From positions 141,841,787 through 141,905,786 of the forward strand of contig NC_044978.1 in the NCBI RefSeq assembly GCF_008728515.1: a stretch of DNA of 64,000 bases. The letters run 5' to 3'. The position numbers and the translations under genes are program-made. This stretch comes from Papio anubis. Lineage: Eukaryota > Chordata > Mammalia > Primates > Cercopithecidae. Position 1 is the stretch's first letter. Each line of letters begins with the position of its first letter. The notes beneath the pieces were generated by a model that was not told the DNA's origin, ran no database searches, and worked only from the letters and a program-made list of their open reading frames with translations. Positions 1-12,750 of the stretch are shown here, piece by piece.

Positions 1-930
1 TGATTCTTGTAATCCTATGGAAGTATACAATAAACTCAATACAAATTCATACATAAATAAATTTTTTGTATTATACTGTCATTGTGAATTTGTCTAGTAA
101 TGAAGATTTATACAAATGATTCACATAGAAGTGCTGGAGTCTATTTCTTCTCTTTGTTCTTCCTGTCTGCAAATATTCAGACAAAAATTGGTTCATACAT
201 TTTTATAGTTTCCCATCATTAAGGTTAGATTTGTTATCTTCTTAAGTCAGTTAACACTAACTCCATTGGTTCTTTTATCTTTACAGCTATAGCCAAAACC
301 TGTATTTTATTTCCTCACTTAAATGGATTGGGAGGTTTTTCGGTGACAATATTTTAACTCTATTGACTGTATAATGTAAATTATAATAATTCTCCCATTT
401 CCTCTTCTGTGAGCTAGCCATGGTTGTGGGCAAAGGGAGAAAATAATTGTATTTACTTCAAAAAGAATAAGAGTGCTTCCAATATTTTATTATAGCACTC
501 TTCCATCTGGATTTTATGTGATTGCTTTACTCTTCTAGACTTATTTAACTTTGTGTTTTACAAAAAGTAAAGATCCCCGGGGAAAAAAATTAACCAGAGT
601 ATATAAATAAATTACTCAACTTGTATTACAATTTTTTTCTACTCTGTGAGAAAGAATTCAGACTAGAACTGAATAAAAAGGAAAATTTTATGTTGGTAGG
701 GTGTGCAGATTGTTTCCGATGGCATTTTTTAAATGATTTTTGTTTTAAAAGAAAAGGAGCTGAATACAGCTCTGATTTGTAAGAGCTTAAGGAAGATGGG
801 GTAAGGCACAAGAGACCAGGAGGGATGACGGGGAATTGAGGAGAGTACAAGAGCATGCCGAATGGGAGATTCAGAGAATTCCTGGGCCAGATCAAAGATG
901 TTGGTCACATAGTTATGGATGGTGGGTGTA
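1..930. other. unassigned AT-rich sequence
   Basis: No gene, RNA or repeat recognised with confidence. The stretch is AT-rich and apparently single-copy. An 89-aa minus-strand frame at 626-895 has no domain or motif I recognise and looks like chance. Confidence 0.5.
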
Positions 931-944
931 AAAATTCTGGATCT

Positions 945-1240
945 GGCCAGGCTCGGTGGCTCACGCCTGTAATCCCAGCACTTTGGGAGGCCAAGGCGAG
1001 TGGATTATAAGGTCAGGAGTTTGAGACCAGCCTGGCCAACATGATGAAACCCCATCTCTACTAAAAATCAAAAATTAGTCAAGTGTGGTGTCGGGTGCCT
1101 GTAATCCCAGCTATTCAGGAGGCTGAGGCAGGAGAATTGCTTAAAACTGGAAGGCGCAGGTTGCAGTGAGCCAAGATGACACCACTGTACTCCAGCCTGG
1201 GTGAAAGAGCAAAACTCTGTCTCAAGAGAAAAAAAAAAAA
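945..1240 (+). mobile_element. Alu element, full length
   Basis: A dimeric Alu in sense orientation. It opens with the left-arm promoter region (ggctcacgcctgtaatccc), has the mid A-rich linker near 1060-1075 (ctactaaaaatcaaaaatt), the right arm from about 1078, and an A-tail at 1229-1240. It is flanked by a 14-bp direct repeat aaaattctggatct at 931-944 and 1238-1251, a typical L1-mediated target-site duplication. Several mutations from consensus suggest an older AluS/J-type copy; the subfamily is not assigned. Confidence 0.97.
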
Positions 1241-1251
1241 ATTCTGGATCT

Positions 1252-2164
1252 TTGTCCCCAGGGAGGAATCAATGAGGGATAATGTCCTGCTAGTAATTGT
1301 TCCAGTGAAGTACCCAGAAGTAATGTTGCCTCAGTGGGCAAACTCTAGCACCAAGACTGAGAAAGACATACCTTAATAGGCCTTTGATAGTGTTATTGAA
1401 ATTTTTGTCCTGATTATGCTGCAATGGCTCACTCATTCTTCTTCAATCAATACATGAATGGCATCAGCATCCTACTGTTGATTTTAGTTCTCTAAATCAA
1501 TGTTAGGATATCTCATTTATACACCCTAGGAATTTCAGTTGTCTATCTTGTTTGCTGCTGTATCCTTACTCCCAAGCTTAGCACATTAGACAGAGAAGGT
1601 GTTTGATAAGTATTTTTATATGAATAAATGAATAAATGAGGACTCTTTGGACTTCTTGGTGGGTGGGAGAAGACAGAAGATCACCTATTTATATGTCAGG
1701 GCCATAATAGAAAACATTATAAATCTTCAAGTTGAATATGGAGGTAAAGGGTCATCCTAGTAATAATTTAATTTGGGGTCTGTTTTTTCCCAACACATAC
1801 ACACATTCCTTCTCATCCCTCTCTTCCAAGCCCAGGTTGGCACAGTGTCCTTCTGCACTTTTATTCCTGCACTTTTTCAGAATGACCCTCTGGCTTACTC
1901 CACTTTATTCTACTGTCCTTTTAATTAGAACTTGCAAAATATCATTGCTTGAAAGTCCTGTAAACTAATTTACACTACCGTAAAGTGAATTTAAGGTGCT
2001 ATTTTGTATAGGTGTCAGAGGCATTAAGTTTTAATTTAAAAAGATAAATTTCAGCAGACATATATGAGGGCTTTGAGAAAAATACTTGATTAGGAAGTAT
2101 ATTCCAGAATCCTTTAAATATAGTAATTTTTCAATTTATAAGAATATGGAGTATCTTCCAGTTG
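1252..2164. other. unassigned; L2/MIR-like 3' end near 1560-1640
   Basis: Mostly unrecognised. Positions 1560-1640 resemble the 3' end of an L2/MIR element on the plus strand (agcacattagac, then gaataaatgaataaatgag). The remainder holds no gene-like signal. Confidence 0.4.
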
Positions 2165-3205
2165 GGGTATAAAAATAAACCTCAAAACATAATGGCCTAA
2201 AATAAAATATTATTATCACGCACAATTCTGTGGGAGGACTAAGCCCAGCTAAGCAGTTCTCACTTATGGTCTCTCACATGGTAGAACTTGGATCTGAGGA
2301 CTTGACTACGAGATTTACAAAATGACTCACTCATGAGGCTGGCAGTCATGCTGTCTGTCAATTGGGAGCTCAAGACCAGAGCTTCCACATGTGGGCTCCT
2401 CTTAAAGTTTGGACTTTTCACAGCATTATGCTGTGGGCTTCTCCAAGCATAACACTTTCTAAAAGGGAAAGTCCTCAAAAGGAGCAGTCTATGAGGCCGA
2501 GGAATGAACTTGGTGGAGAAATTTGGGACACGTCATCCCAATATATGCTACTTCGGTGCATTGATTATTTTGAACTGAAGGCTCTTGAAAAACACCAAAT
2601 GCCTAAAGGGGTTTCTCTGACCTCCCTTTATCTGCCTAAAGACAGATCTTCACAAGGAACTCAACTGTTATACGTCCCTTCCCCACGAGTGTCAGAAACC
2701 AGAGAAAATTGACTTTTAGACTGGAAGTCAGCGCACAGCCATATATTTTGTCACAAACTATCGTATCTCCCATGTACGCTTCTAAGAGCCTATTTTCCCC
2801 TAAGTTGCCTAAATCCTCCCCTCCCTTGCTCTATTAAAACAATATATGAACTCCTGAGTCTTACCACCACTTCGATGTATTCACTTTTTTGTGTGAGATG
2901 TCCCTATGCACATAATATTAAAAATTAACAAATTAGTATACCTTTTCTCCTGTTAATCTGCCTGTTGTTATTTTATGTCTTAGATTCAGTTATCAAACCT
3001 AGGAGGGTAGAAGGAAAATCTTTCCTCACCCAGATTAGCCTCAGAAGTTCCCAGACACCATTGTCACACAATTTTATTAGCCAGGCAATAGAATCAGGCC
3101 TGATCCAAGGAGAAGAAAATTAGACTCCACCATTTGAGTTAGGCAGAATGTGAGTTTACAAAAGACAGGAATTGAATGGCAGCCATTTTTTGGAGACAAG
3201 AAACA
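2165..3205. mobile_element. old MER-type repeat, split by an LTR
   Basis: The left part (about 2165-2530) opens with a block around cacaattctgtggg, and the right part (about 3080-3205, around agactccaccatttgag) looks like the other end of the same family. The same kind of opening and end blocks occur at 60820-61205, so these are two copies of one interspersed family. I cannot name the family with certainty. The two parts are separated by an LTR-like block. Boundaries are approximate. Confidence 0.5.
2540..3035 (+). mobile_element. ERV-type LTR fossil
   Basis: The block has the organisation of the 3' half of a retroviral LTR. It shows a C-rich stretch followed by ctctattaaaac (2830-2841), then a U5-like tail with gtgtgagatgtccc (2892-2905) and ttctcctgttaatctgcc (2946-2963), a signature shared by several ERV LTR families. 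It ends near the pyrimidine-rich tctttcctca. The exact 5' boundary and family are not determined. No internal proviral sequence is seen, so it is probably a solo LTR. A 116-aa open frame at 2362-2712 crosses its left edge and is not a gene. Confidence 0.5.
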
Positions 3206-5009
3206 CCTAGTACAAATAAACAACTTAATTTTTTACCAGCTCATCACTGGCATCTAGGATAACAGGTCTGACAGTGATTAGGATTACCAACTTGCTCATA
3301 AATGAAAGTGTTAAAAAATCCAATTCCATTATATATTTATTGGACTATCCTTTTAACAAATATTTATTGCAGACATAAAAAGGCAGAGTATATAGCCTCT
3401 TGAAGTTTACAGTATGGGGAAAAAATTAAAAATCAACATGTTATCACTCAGAAATATTTACTTGTATCATTTGGTGATAATTCTTCCAGACGTACCTCTC
3501 TCTCTCTCTTTTTCTTTCTGTATATATAAATATGTTCACAATATTTTTCATATATTTATATAATTTTATATCCATATACATGATGTATAAATGTATATAC
3601 TATACTAATATTAATATACACAGTATACATAATATAAGCAAGCATTTTATAACATTTTGAAAAGGAAATTATGTATGATATATTTCCATGTCAGTGGAAC
3701 TATACCAGTGTTCCACAATTGCTGTTCTTCGGGCCTCTGATGGTTCCATGGGCAGATTAGCATTAGCAGAAGAGAAATAAATAGAATTAATTTGCTTGCA
3801 TATATATTACAAACTTGAATTCTAAAATTAGTTGTGATTTTCATAGAAACTTTATTATGTTCTTAATAAAAATTAATGTTCTCAAGGTTTGTGCATATAC
3901 TAAGGACTGTGTTGATCACTTGTCTCAGCTTACATTAAATTAAGAGGCACAATTCCTAGCAAATTGTTTTCACAGTATTTGCATATTAATATGTACATTT
4001 ATTAAGTTTGCAAGGTTCATCATTTCTGTTGTGTTGCAGTAGATGAATGGGTAAAAAGTAGTTCACTGACGGGTAGAAGTGACAAAAATGAAAACAAAGA
4101 AACTATAACTTAGAATAACATAATAATTCTAAGTCCACTAACCTAGTGTATTATTGTTTTACAGAAAACTTGGCTGGTCTCTTTATAACTGCAAGGGATG
4201 TACTTGAGCTGCCGGAAGTGGGAAGACTCACAGGAGTTGTTCAGAGGGTGCAGTATAAAAGATTGAGGTTTTGGAAGTGGTTTAGTACTGGTGATCCAAA
4301 GGTCTGTAAAGTGAACAGAAAAGTCATTGCATATGAGAAGAATACTGATAACACTGAGAATTGTGACAAGTATTTGGAGTGAGGAGGAATATTCTGAGGC
4401 AGATTCTGAAATTCAATTGCTTTGAATAATTTCTTCAGAATAATATTAAATAATACTAATAGTAAGGAAAAAAAATGTTTTATTCCTAACTTTAATAGAC
4501 AAGCTTCTAGGTGTTACCCTTAAACATGGTACTAAGTGTTCACCTGAAATATATCTTAAAAATCTGTTTAAGACAATATTTTATTTCTACATTTTAAAAA
4601 ATTGGAAAAAAGTATTGAATTATTATCTATGCTTTCTTGGCATCTAGTTATAAGATAATGTTTTTTTCTCTCTTGATCTTTTCATATTTATTAATATTTT
4701 TTGGAGTACTCTCTCAACACTACATCCTACCTTTCTAGCTTTGTTCTTTTTCTTCTCCCAAAACCACTACATCAAATATTTTTCTTTTTAGTCTTTCAAG
4801 TTATTAGTTCACTTTTGTTATTTGAACTCTTCCCTTATGCTTCCCTAGGTTTGTTCTCTTGTTTTTGATGAGGTATAACTAAATTCCACATTACACCTAG
4901 GTTTCTGGGAGTAACAGAAGCACTTTTCTTTAAAAATGTCTTATTAATCCTTTTCTAAAAGAAAAACGATGATGCATAGTAGTCATCTTTAAAATTTTAA
5001 AAGTTTAAT
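3206..5009. other. unassigned; AT-rich tract at 3500-3640
   Basis: No gene or clear repeat. It includes a short pyrimidine tract (ctctctctctctttttc, about 3499-3515) leading into an AT-rich tract to 3640. Weak L2-like text occurs near 3345-3420. The 78-aa frame at 4146-4382 has no recognised motif. Confidence 0.45.
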
Positions 5010-6213
5010 TAGTCTATAAAACTACTAGAAGAAAACATTGGGGAGGCCGTCTAAGATGTTCATCTGGGCAAATAATTTTTTAGTAAGGCCTGAAAAGCAC
5101 AGATAACAAGACAAAACTAGATTAATGGGATTGCATCAAGCTAAGAAGCTACTTCACAGAAAAGGAAACAATCAATGGAGTGAAGAGACAACCTGCAGAG
5201 TGGGAGAAAATACTCGCAAACTATTCATCTGGAAGAGATTAACAACCAGAGAATAAAACAAATCTATACAACTCAATAGCAAAAAAAAAAAAAAAATCCA
5301 ATTTACAATGGGAAGAATACCTGAATAGACATTGCTTAAAAGAAGACAGGTATATGAATAAATGTTCAACATCATTAATCATCAGAGAAATGCAAATAAA
5401 ACCACAATACGATATCATTTCACTCCAGTTAAAATGACTTATAAAAAAGGCAGGGACTAATGGGTGGTGGTGAGGATGTGAAGAAAAGGGTGTCACACAA
5501 CGTTGGTGGGAAAATAAATTATTACAGTTGCTATAGAAAACTATAGGGAGGTTTTTAAAAAAACTAAAAATGGATATACCATATTGACCCAGCAATTCCA
5601 CTACTGAGTGTATATTCAAAAGGAAGGAAGTCAGTATATCAAAGACAAGTCGGCACTCCCATGTTTATTGCAGCACCTTTCGCAATAGTCAAAATGTGGA
5701 ATCAAACTAAGTACCTATCAGTGGATAAATGGATAAAGAAAATGTGGTATATATACACAGTGGAATATTATTCAGCTAAAAAAGGAATGAGATCCTGTCA
5801 TTTGCAGCAGCGTGGATGAAACTGGATATCCCTATCTTAAGTGAAATAAGCCAAGCACAGAAAAGCAAATGTCACATGCTCCCACTCACAGGTGGGAGTT
5901 TATAAAGTGGATCTCATGAAACTAGTGAGTAGATCGTCAGTCACCAGCGGCCTAGAAAGGTAGGGATGAGGATGAAGAGAGGTTGATTAATGGTACAAAT
6001 ATGCAGTTTGATAGAAGAAATAAGACCTAATATTTGATAGATCAGTAGGATGACTGTAGTTTACAGTAATCTGTTATATATTTTAAAATAACTAGAAAAG
6101 AGTGATTTGAAAGTTTCTAACATTAAAAGACAAAGTGATGGATATCCTAATTATACTGATTTGATTTTTACAAATTATATGAATGTATTAAATCATCATA
6201 TGTACTTCCAAAA

Positions 6214-6244
<31 letters not shown>

Positions 6245-6311
6245 AACATAAAATGTGTCTCCCAAATATGTACAACTATTATACATTTATTTTTAAAAAT
6301 TAAAAAAAAAT
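5010..6311 (+). mobile_element. 5'-truncated L1 (L1MA/L1PB-like), 3' end
   Basis: Sense-strand L1 covering the C-terminal part of ORF2 and the 3' UTR. Recognisable blocks are the ORF2 text around 5120-5260, the stretch around gtttattgcagcacc (5661-5675), and gtggtatatatacacagtgg (5743-5762). An internal A-run lies at 5280-5296. The 3' end has an (AAAT)n tract at about 6210-6245 and a final L1-like end (atgtacaactatt) near 6268-6280. Many mutations break every frame. This is an old, inactive insertion. Confidence 0.9.
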
Positions 6312-6365
6312 AGTGATAATATTTTGAAAACATGAGTTTTCACTCTATATCGAATGGCGGGAAAT

Positions 6366-6391
6366 CACACACACACACACACACACACACA
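6366..6391. repeat. (CA)13 microsatellite
   Basis: Thirteen uninterrupted CA units, likely length-polymorphic. Confidence 0.97.
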
Positions 6392-6639
6392 GGTTTTCCT
6401 CTTATTACATCAAGTAAGCATGTAGTTAAATCTAGTCTTATGGATACATTTTTTGACTGATTAATGTTTTTTGAAGGTGTTTGATTTGTTTCAGTTTCCT
6501 CATTAGCTTAAAAGAAGGTATTTTATATTATAGGAACATAAAAAAATTATCCATGGGTCTAGGGGCAGGAGTCTTTGTCTTACTTCTTTCCCAGTAATCC
6601 AAACTAGGTAAAAATATTCCATATTTTATTTTAACCAGA

Positions 6640-7300
6640 AAAATTATATTTTTAAATTCTACAATTTTATGCTAACTTATACATTTAATGTTTACTTTTT
6701 AAAAATATTCATTCCCTTTGATTTATTAGTGAATGTTTAAAATGTTGTATTTTTCCCATTAGTGTAATGTTAGTCACAATCCATGTGTTTTGATGTTTAA
6801 TATTCTTCTTATAATTATTGTCTAAATACTTAGAAATTGAGGTATTATATTCCTCTTAGTGCCATCATTATTTTAACAAAAGACATTTCTAAGTGGTTGC
6901 ATTTTAGTTGTTAATATATTTCCTTATTTGTAGATTAATTACACTGTCATCAGAGATGTACTTTGCATTTCACATTAGGGAATTACTTGACATTTTCTTT
7001 ATAGCCTAATACAGGGTCAATGTTTGAAATTTTTATAAACAGTTTTAAAACGAATATTCTTTATGTAATATAAACTTTTCCTTTATATAACTATTTGAAC
7101 AATCATCTATTCAGATATCTATTGTTTCTTGAGTTATCTTTGCTTACTTGTTTTATCAAAGACTTAAAGACATGTCTTAAACTATCTTTCTAGTAGTATG
7201 TTTATCTGCTTTTATTTTCAGTAGACTTTACTCATATATTTCAACTGCAAAGTAATTTTTATCTACCTCAATTACTAGATTTTCGTCACTTTGGGATAAA
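6640..7300 (-). mobile_element. ancient L1 (L1M-like) fragment
   Basis: T-rich plus-strand sequence that reads in antisense as the early ORF2 region of a very old L1. The order of diverged blocks matches, for example ttacactgtcatcagagatg (6939-6958), tttatagcctaatacagggtc (around 6999-7019) and a further block to about 7260. No frame survives. Boundaries are soft. Confidence 0.5.
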
Positions 7301-8239
7301 AATAGAACTATTTCTACCACAAGCCCATGAGCACTTTCAGGAGAGACAGTAAACCTTATTTTATTTGTTTTTTAATCTTTAGTGGCATCATGTCTGGAAA
7401 ACAACAGACAGGAAAAGTTTAAAAACTTGGGAATGGCAATATTCTAGTGGATAATGTTATGAAGGGTGAACAATGCTACCCTTAGAGTTTACACTCTGAT
7501 AAGGAAATAAGGCACAAAGCACGTTTGCCAAGTGATTAATTTTCTTCTTACATGAAGTGCCAGTATTCAGGGTCCAAGTATCTTTCATTTGCACCTTCTG
7601 TCTAGAACTCCTTTTTATAAATGATGTACACAAAAAACTCTTATTTCATGAAAATGAGTATGTAGACTTATAGTAAACTTTATTGTAAGTAAACTCACAG
7701 CAATATTTTCCAATTTTAAAAGAGCAAAAATTTTGCCCTCTAAAATACAACAGCATCCTATTTCAGGAAATGCAACATCAGAATCTATCATTTATCCAGT
7801 ATACTTTTATCTAGAGCATAAATTATTGTTCCAGAAATTGTTCAAAACCATTGATATATTGCCACAATTTTACTCATTATTCAATATTTACCCACCATGT
7901 GCCAGGATCTGCTAAAAATTGTATATATTGAGCATATTAAACAGAGGAAACAGCAGAGCTCAGCTTAATATTAACTGCTATTTCTCGTTCCTTGGACTCT
8001 TACCAAGACTTTGGGAAAAGTCATAATTTGTTTTTAGCAATATATCTGCACTATTTAACACATACCTAACTTATTTATGAGGTACAGCCAATACGTTAGG
8101 TTCTTGGCAATTAACCATAAAACTTTAGAACTGGATAAATATAACATACAATAAATAATTTGGACTTGAAATCTAGCCAAAGCTTTTTTACACATCTTTT
8201 GCAAGGTGTAGAAAAGATGGACACATCGGTTAAGAGTGC
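7301..8239. other. unassigned; L2-like scrap near 7830-7920
   Basis: Nothing gene-like. Around 7830-7910 a phrase (atgtgccaggatctgc) resembles the L2/MIR 3' region on the plus strand. Confidence 0.35.
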
Positions 8240-8735
8240 TTCCTGCTGCATGGGACAGTAACCAGTACACGGTGGCTTAACAAAATTGGTTTATTTTTTA
8301 CACGTAACAAACAGTGGGAAGTTTGTCTTTGAATTGTCTTCTTTATGATGCTGTTAATGTCCTGGATTCTTTTACCTTTCTGATGTGCCTTCTTTAATGG
8401 GAGTTTTTCTTCATGTTGTCATTTAATCACAAAATGGCTGAGGCATTCTCAGGATACTGTCTACTTTGCAAACAAACAAACCAAAGGCAAGAAAGCGGGA
8501 AGGACTGGCACCTGTATCAGAAACAGCAAAGCTTTCCCAGAAAGTCTCAGCTTATATCTCATGGCCAAAATCATCTAGCAAGTACAATCCTAGCTGTACA
8601 GGATTCTAAGGAGCTGAAGGTTTTTAGGTGGGTATGTTGCCATCGTGGACAATATCAGATTTTCTTGGGAAGAAGGAGAAAGGGATATTTGGTAATCATT
8701 AGCAGTTTTCCACAGGGACTTTTCCTTTCATATGG
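8240..8735. mobile_element. old interspersed repeat, family not named
   Basis: The region opens with a block around gtggcttaacaaaattgg (8271-8288) and continues through a degenerate body to about 8735. It resembles a known class of mammalian MER repeats whose opening reads as a 'gtggcttaaacaa' phrase. The 132-aa plus-strand frame at 8413-8811 lies mostly inside this repeat, has no recognised domain and is probably chance. Confidence 0.4.
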
Positions 8736-9994
8736 GATAGATCACTGCCTAGCATTAGGTAAATATTTCTATCTATGCCCTGATAGAAACAGACAAGCAA
8801 AGCTGCTGTGAGCCTGCAGAGTATTTTTATGAGAATTCAAAAATGTACATGCTGAATGAATGCAGCACCATATTAGAGCATATAGCTTGGCAAATGGAGC
8901 CTGACATATGTTGCAGCCCCTACTTACCTCTTGAAGATACCTTCTTGCAGTGAACATCCTGCACAGCTGTAAATAGAAGCGCTAGGGACAGGACAGAGGT
9001 AAAGTAGAAGGAGATGATTAGTGATTGCATTTGGTTTCTTTGACATAGATTCTGTTGTTTCTAACTGCTTTGCCATTGTTCTTTTGGAATCAAAGGTTAC
9101 CAGGCTCAAAAATTAAGTGTGAGCAGTGACTGAAAAGTGCATTTAAGACATATTTAGAATTCTTAAGGAAAATTTCCTGATTCTTACTAAATTTTTGATA
9201 GTTGATGGAAAAAAAGGAAATAAAACAAATCTACTTCTTAAAGATATGTAAGCAAAACTGCAAGATATCAAAAGAGTTGTCAATAAATGGGTTATTAAGT
9301 TAATGTAAATACTTACAATAATTATTATGGGAGTATGAAAAAGGTGTATCCAAAGAAGACAATATTGTTCTGTGCAACTAGAAGGATGTAGTTAACGCTG
9401 CTGAACAGGAGAATACAGAGGCTGTTTTCATCCATCCTACTGTCTTTCTGCTGAATTTAGGATAGTTTTTTTCCTCATTGTGGAATAATTTAACAATCCC
9501 AAAAGAAAGCGCACATGATATCTCTCAGCTATGATTCTATTTACTCCATCTCTCCTGTTTCATCATGATAAAGGCTCTGTCACCATCATTCTAAATGTGA
9601 TGGTGTTTGCAGACCGTGAGATATGATCTCTCTTTAAATAGAATGCCTGCCAATCATCCTTAACTGTTTTCTCTTAAGGTATTTTGTCTTTTAGGCAGGG
9701 TTATCAAAAGTAAGCTCTGCTCTTTCTCTGAAGGTGCCAGATCTTATATTACCTCATTACTCCTCGTTCTGTCTCCACTTCAGCTCTGGATATTTTGCCC
9801 TATTTTTTTCAAAGACAAGTTTAACAACTGAGTAAGGAAATAGCCTTCAAGATGCACACTTTATTGAAATATTATATCAAGCATCATGGAAGAGAACTGA
9901 AGTCATCTGGTTCAGTTTTTATGTCACTTTGATCATTTGTCAAAATGACCATTGATGGTCATTTTTCTTGTTAATATTTTAACACAGTTTATAC
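8736..9994. other. unassigned
   Basis: AT-rich, no recognised gene, RNA or repeat. Short frames at 8769-8957 and 8924-9109 (minus) show nothing recognisable. Confidence 0.45.
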
Positions 9995-10358
9995 AATTAT
10001 TCTTTTTTATTTAATTTTTAAACTTTTATTTTAGGTTCAGGGGTACATATGCAGGTTTGTTCTATAGGTAAACTCATGTCACAAGGGTTTGATACACAGA
10101 TTATTCTGTCACCCAAGTACTAAGCGTAGTACTCAATAGTTATTCTTTCTATTCCTCTCCCTCCTCCCTACTTCCACCCTCAAGTAGGCAATTGTATTAG
10201 TCTGTTTTCACACTGCTATAAAGAACTACTGGAGACTCGGTAATTTATGAAGAGAAGAAGTTTAATTGTCTCACAGTTCTGTAGGCTTAGCAGGAAGCAT
10301 AACTGGGAGGCCTCAGGAAACTTACGATCATGACAGAAGGAGAAGGGGAAGCAAGGTA

Positions 10359-10420
10359 CATAGTGGAACAGGAGACAGCTCTAGTGAACCATAGTGGAAC
10401 AGGAGACAGCACTAGTGAAG
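10359..10420. repeat. 31-bp tandem duplication inside the MST LTR
   Basis: Unit 10359-10389 is repeated at 10390-10420. Both begin catagtggaacaggagacag and differ at two positions (ctctagtgaac versus cactagtgaag endings). It is private to this copy as far as I can judge. Confidence 0.9.
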
Positions 10421-10441
10421 AGGGAAGTGCCAAACACTTTC

Positions 10442-11070
10442 TTTTATTATTATTATTATTATACTTTAAGTTCTGGGATACATGTGCCAAACATGCAGGT
10501 TTGTTACATAGATATACACGTGTCATGGTGGTTTACTGCGCCCATCAACCCATCATTTACATTAAGTATTTCTTCTAATACTATCCCTCCCCTTGGCCCC
10601 CATCCTCCAACAGGCCCAGGTGCGTGATGCTCCCCTCCCTGTGCCCATATATTCTCATTGTTCAGCTCCCACTTGTGAGTGAGAACATGCGGTGTTTGGT
10701 TTTTTGTTCCTGTGGTATTTTGCTGAGAATAATGGCTTCCAGCTTCCTCCATGTCCCTGCAAAGGACATGAACTCATTTTTTTATGGCTGCATAGTATTC
10801 CATGGTATATATGTGCCATATTTTCTTTATCCAGTCTATCACTGATGGGCATTTGGGTTGGTTCCAAGTCTTTCCTATTGTGAATAGTGCTGCAATAAAC
10901 ATATGATATGTGCGCATTTGTCTTTATAGTAGAATGATTTATAATCCTTTGGGCATATACCCAGTAATGGGATTGCTGGGTCAAATGGTATTTCTGGTTC
11001 TAGATCCTTGAGGAATCACCACACTGTCTTCCACAATGGTTAAACTAATGTACACTCCCACAACAGGTGT
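10442..11070 (-). mobile_element. short L1 3' fragment inside the MST LTR
   Basis: L1PA/L1PB-type 3' UTR and ORF2 tail in antisense. It begins with the reverse of a TTA-rich A-tail (10442-10462) followed by actttaagttctgggatac. It is flanked by an 11-bp direct repeat with one mismatch, caaacactttc (10431-10441) and cacacactttc (11071-11081), showing a separate insertion into the LTR. The insertion is about 629 bp, severely 5'-truncated. Confidence 0.92.
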
Positions 11071-12690
11071 CACACACTTTCAAACAACCAGATCTTGTGA
11101 GAACTCACTCACTATCATGACAACAGCAAGGAGGAAGTCTGCCCCACATTGTTCAATCACTTTCCACCAGGTCCCTACCCGAACATATGGGGATCACAAC
11201 TTGAGATGATTTGGGTGGGGAAACAGAGGCAAACCATGTCAGTCACAGTGTCTGTTGTTCCCTTCTTTGTGTCTCTGTATTCTCATCATTTAGTTCCCAC
11301 TTAAAAGTAAGAACATGCGACATTTGTTTTTCTGTTCCTGTGTTGCTTTGTTAAGGATAGTGACCTCCAGCTCCACTCATGTTCCTGCAAAGGACATGAC
11401 CTCATTCTTTTTAATGAATGCATAGTATTCCATGGTGTATATGTACCACATTTTCTTTATCCAGTCTGCCATTGATGGTCTTTTAGGTTAATTCCATGTC
11501 TTTGCTATTGTAATCATGCTGCAAAGAACATACACATGCATGTGCCTTTATGACACAATGATTTATATTCCTTTGGGTATATACCCAGTAACGGGATTGC
11601 TGAGTCAAATGGTAGTTCTGTTTTTAGGTCTTTGAGGAATCACCACACTGCTTTTTACAATGATGGAACTAATTTACACTCCCAACAATAGTGTATAAGT
11701 GTTCCCTTTTCTCTGCAACCTCACCAGCATCCGTTATTTATTTATTTATTTTTTTAACTTAAGTAATAGCCATTAAATAATAGGTTTTCATTTGCATTTG
11801 CATTTCTCTAATGATCAGTGATATTGACCTTTTTTCATATGCATATTGGCTGTATGTATGCCTTCTTTTGAAACGTTTCTGCTCATGTCCTTTGCCCACT
11901 TTGTAATGAGGTTTTTTTTTTTTTTTCCTGTACATTTGTTTAAGTTCCGTACAGATGTTGGATATTAGATCTTTGTCAGATGCATAGTTTGCAAATATTT
12001 TCTTCCATTCTGTAAGTTGTCTGTTTACTCTGTTAATAAATTCCTTTGCTGTGCAGAAGCTGTTTAGTTTAATTAGATCTCATTTGTCAATTTTTGCTTT
12101 TGCTGCGATTGCTTTTGGCATCTTTATCATGAAATTTTTGCCCATGCCCATGTCCAGAATGCTATTGCCCAGGCTGTCTTCTGTAATTTTTATAGTTTTT
12201 GGTTTTACATTTAAGACTTTAATCCATCTTGAGTTAACTTTTGTATATGGTGTAAGAAAAAGGTCTAATTTCAATCTTCTGCATATGGCTAGCCAGTTAT
12301 CACAGCCCCATTTATTGAACAGGGAGTTCTTTCCTTACTGCTTGTTTTTATCAGATTTGTCAAAAATCAGATGGCTGTAGATGCACAGCCTTATTTCTGG
12401 GCTCTCTATTCTGTTCCATTGGTCTGTGTGTCTGTTTTGTACCACTACCATGCTGTTTTGGTTACTGTAGGCCTATAGTACAGTTTGAAGTTGTGCATCT
12501 TGGTTCTGCTTTGTTCTTTTTGCTTAAGATTTCCTTGGCTAATCGGGCGCTTTTGTGGTTCCATATGATTTTTGAAATAGTTTTTTGTCTATTTCTATGA
12601 AGAATGTCATTGGTAGTTTGAGGAGAAGAGCATTGAATCTATAAATAGCTTTGGGCAGTATGGCATTATAAGGATATTGATTTTTTTTTT

Positions 12691-12750
12691 CAGAGCACAA
12701 TTTATAATTTAAAAAGACTAGAAACAACTTAAGTGCCCAACTGTGGGGGT
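12691..12750 (-). other. probable L1 3'-transduced segment
   Basis: About 60 bp of non-L1 sequence lies between two T runs (second A-tail 12683-12690, L1 A-tail about 12751-12766). It is inside the target duplication, so it arrived with the L1. Read in the L1 sense, a TATAAA variant polyadenylation signal occurs about a dozen bases before the second A-tail. The segment itself weakly resembles an ancient L1 phrase (gactagaaacaactta, 12716-12731), which would describe the source locus. Confidence 0.75.

Larger units (their letters stand above)
10193..11241 (-). mobile_element. MST-type (MaLR) LTR, interrupted
   Basis: In antisense it starts tgtattagtctgttttcac (LTR 3' end) and finishes caaaccatgtca (LTR 5' end, TG..CA form). 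It contains the MaLR-typical phrase gaggcctcccag on the reverse strand. Without the inserted L1 the LTR is about 409-420 bp, the size of an MSTA/MSTB LTR. It sits inside the 3' UTR of the older L1. A 31-bp internal tandem duplication lies at 10359-10420. I saw no convincing 5-bp target duplication. Confidence 0.88.

Noticed and set aside
8413..8811. 132-codon plus-strand frame as a small gene
   Set aside because: Lies mostly in an old interspersed repeat, no recognisable domain, no splice or promoter context.
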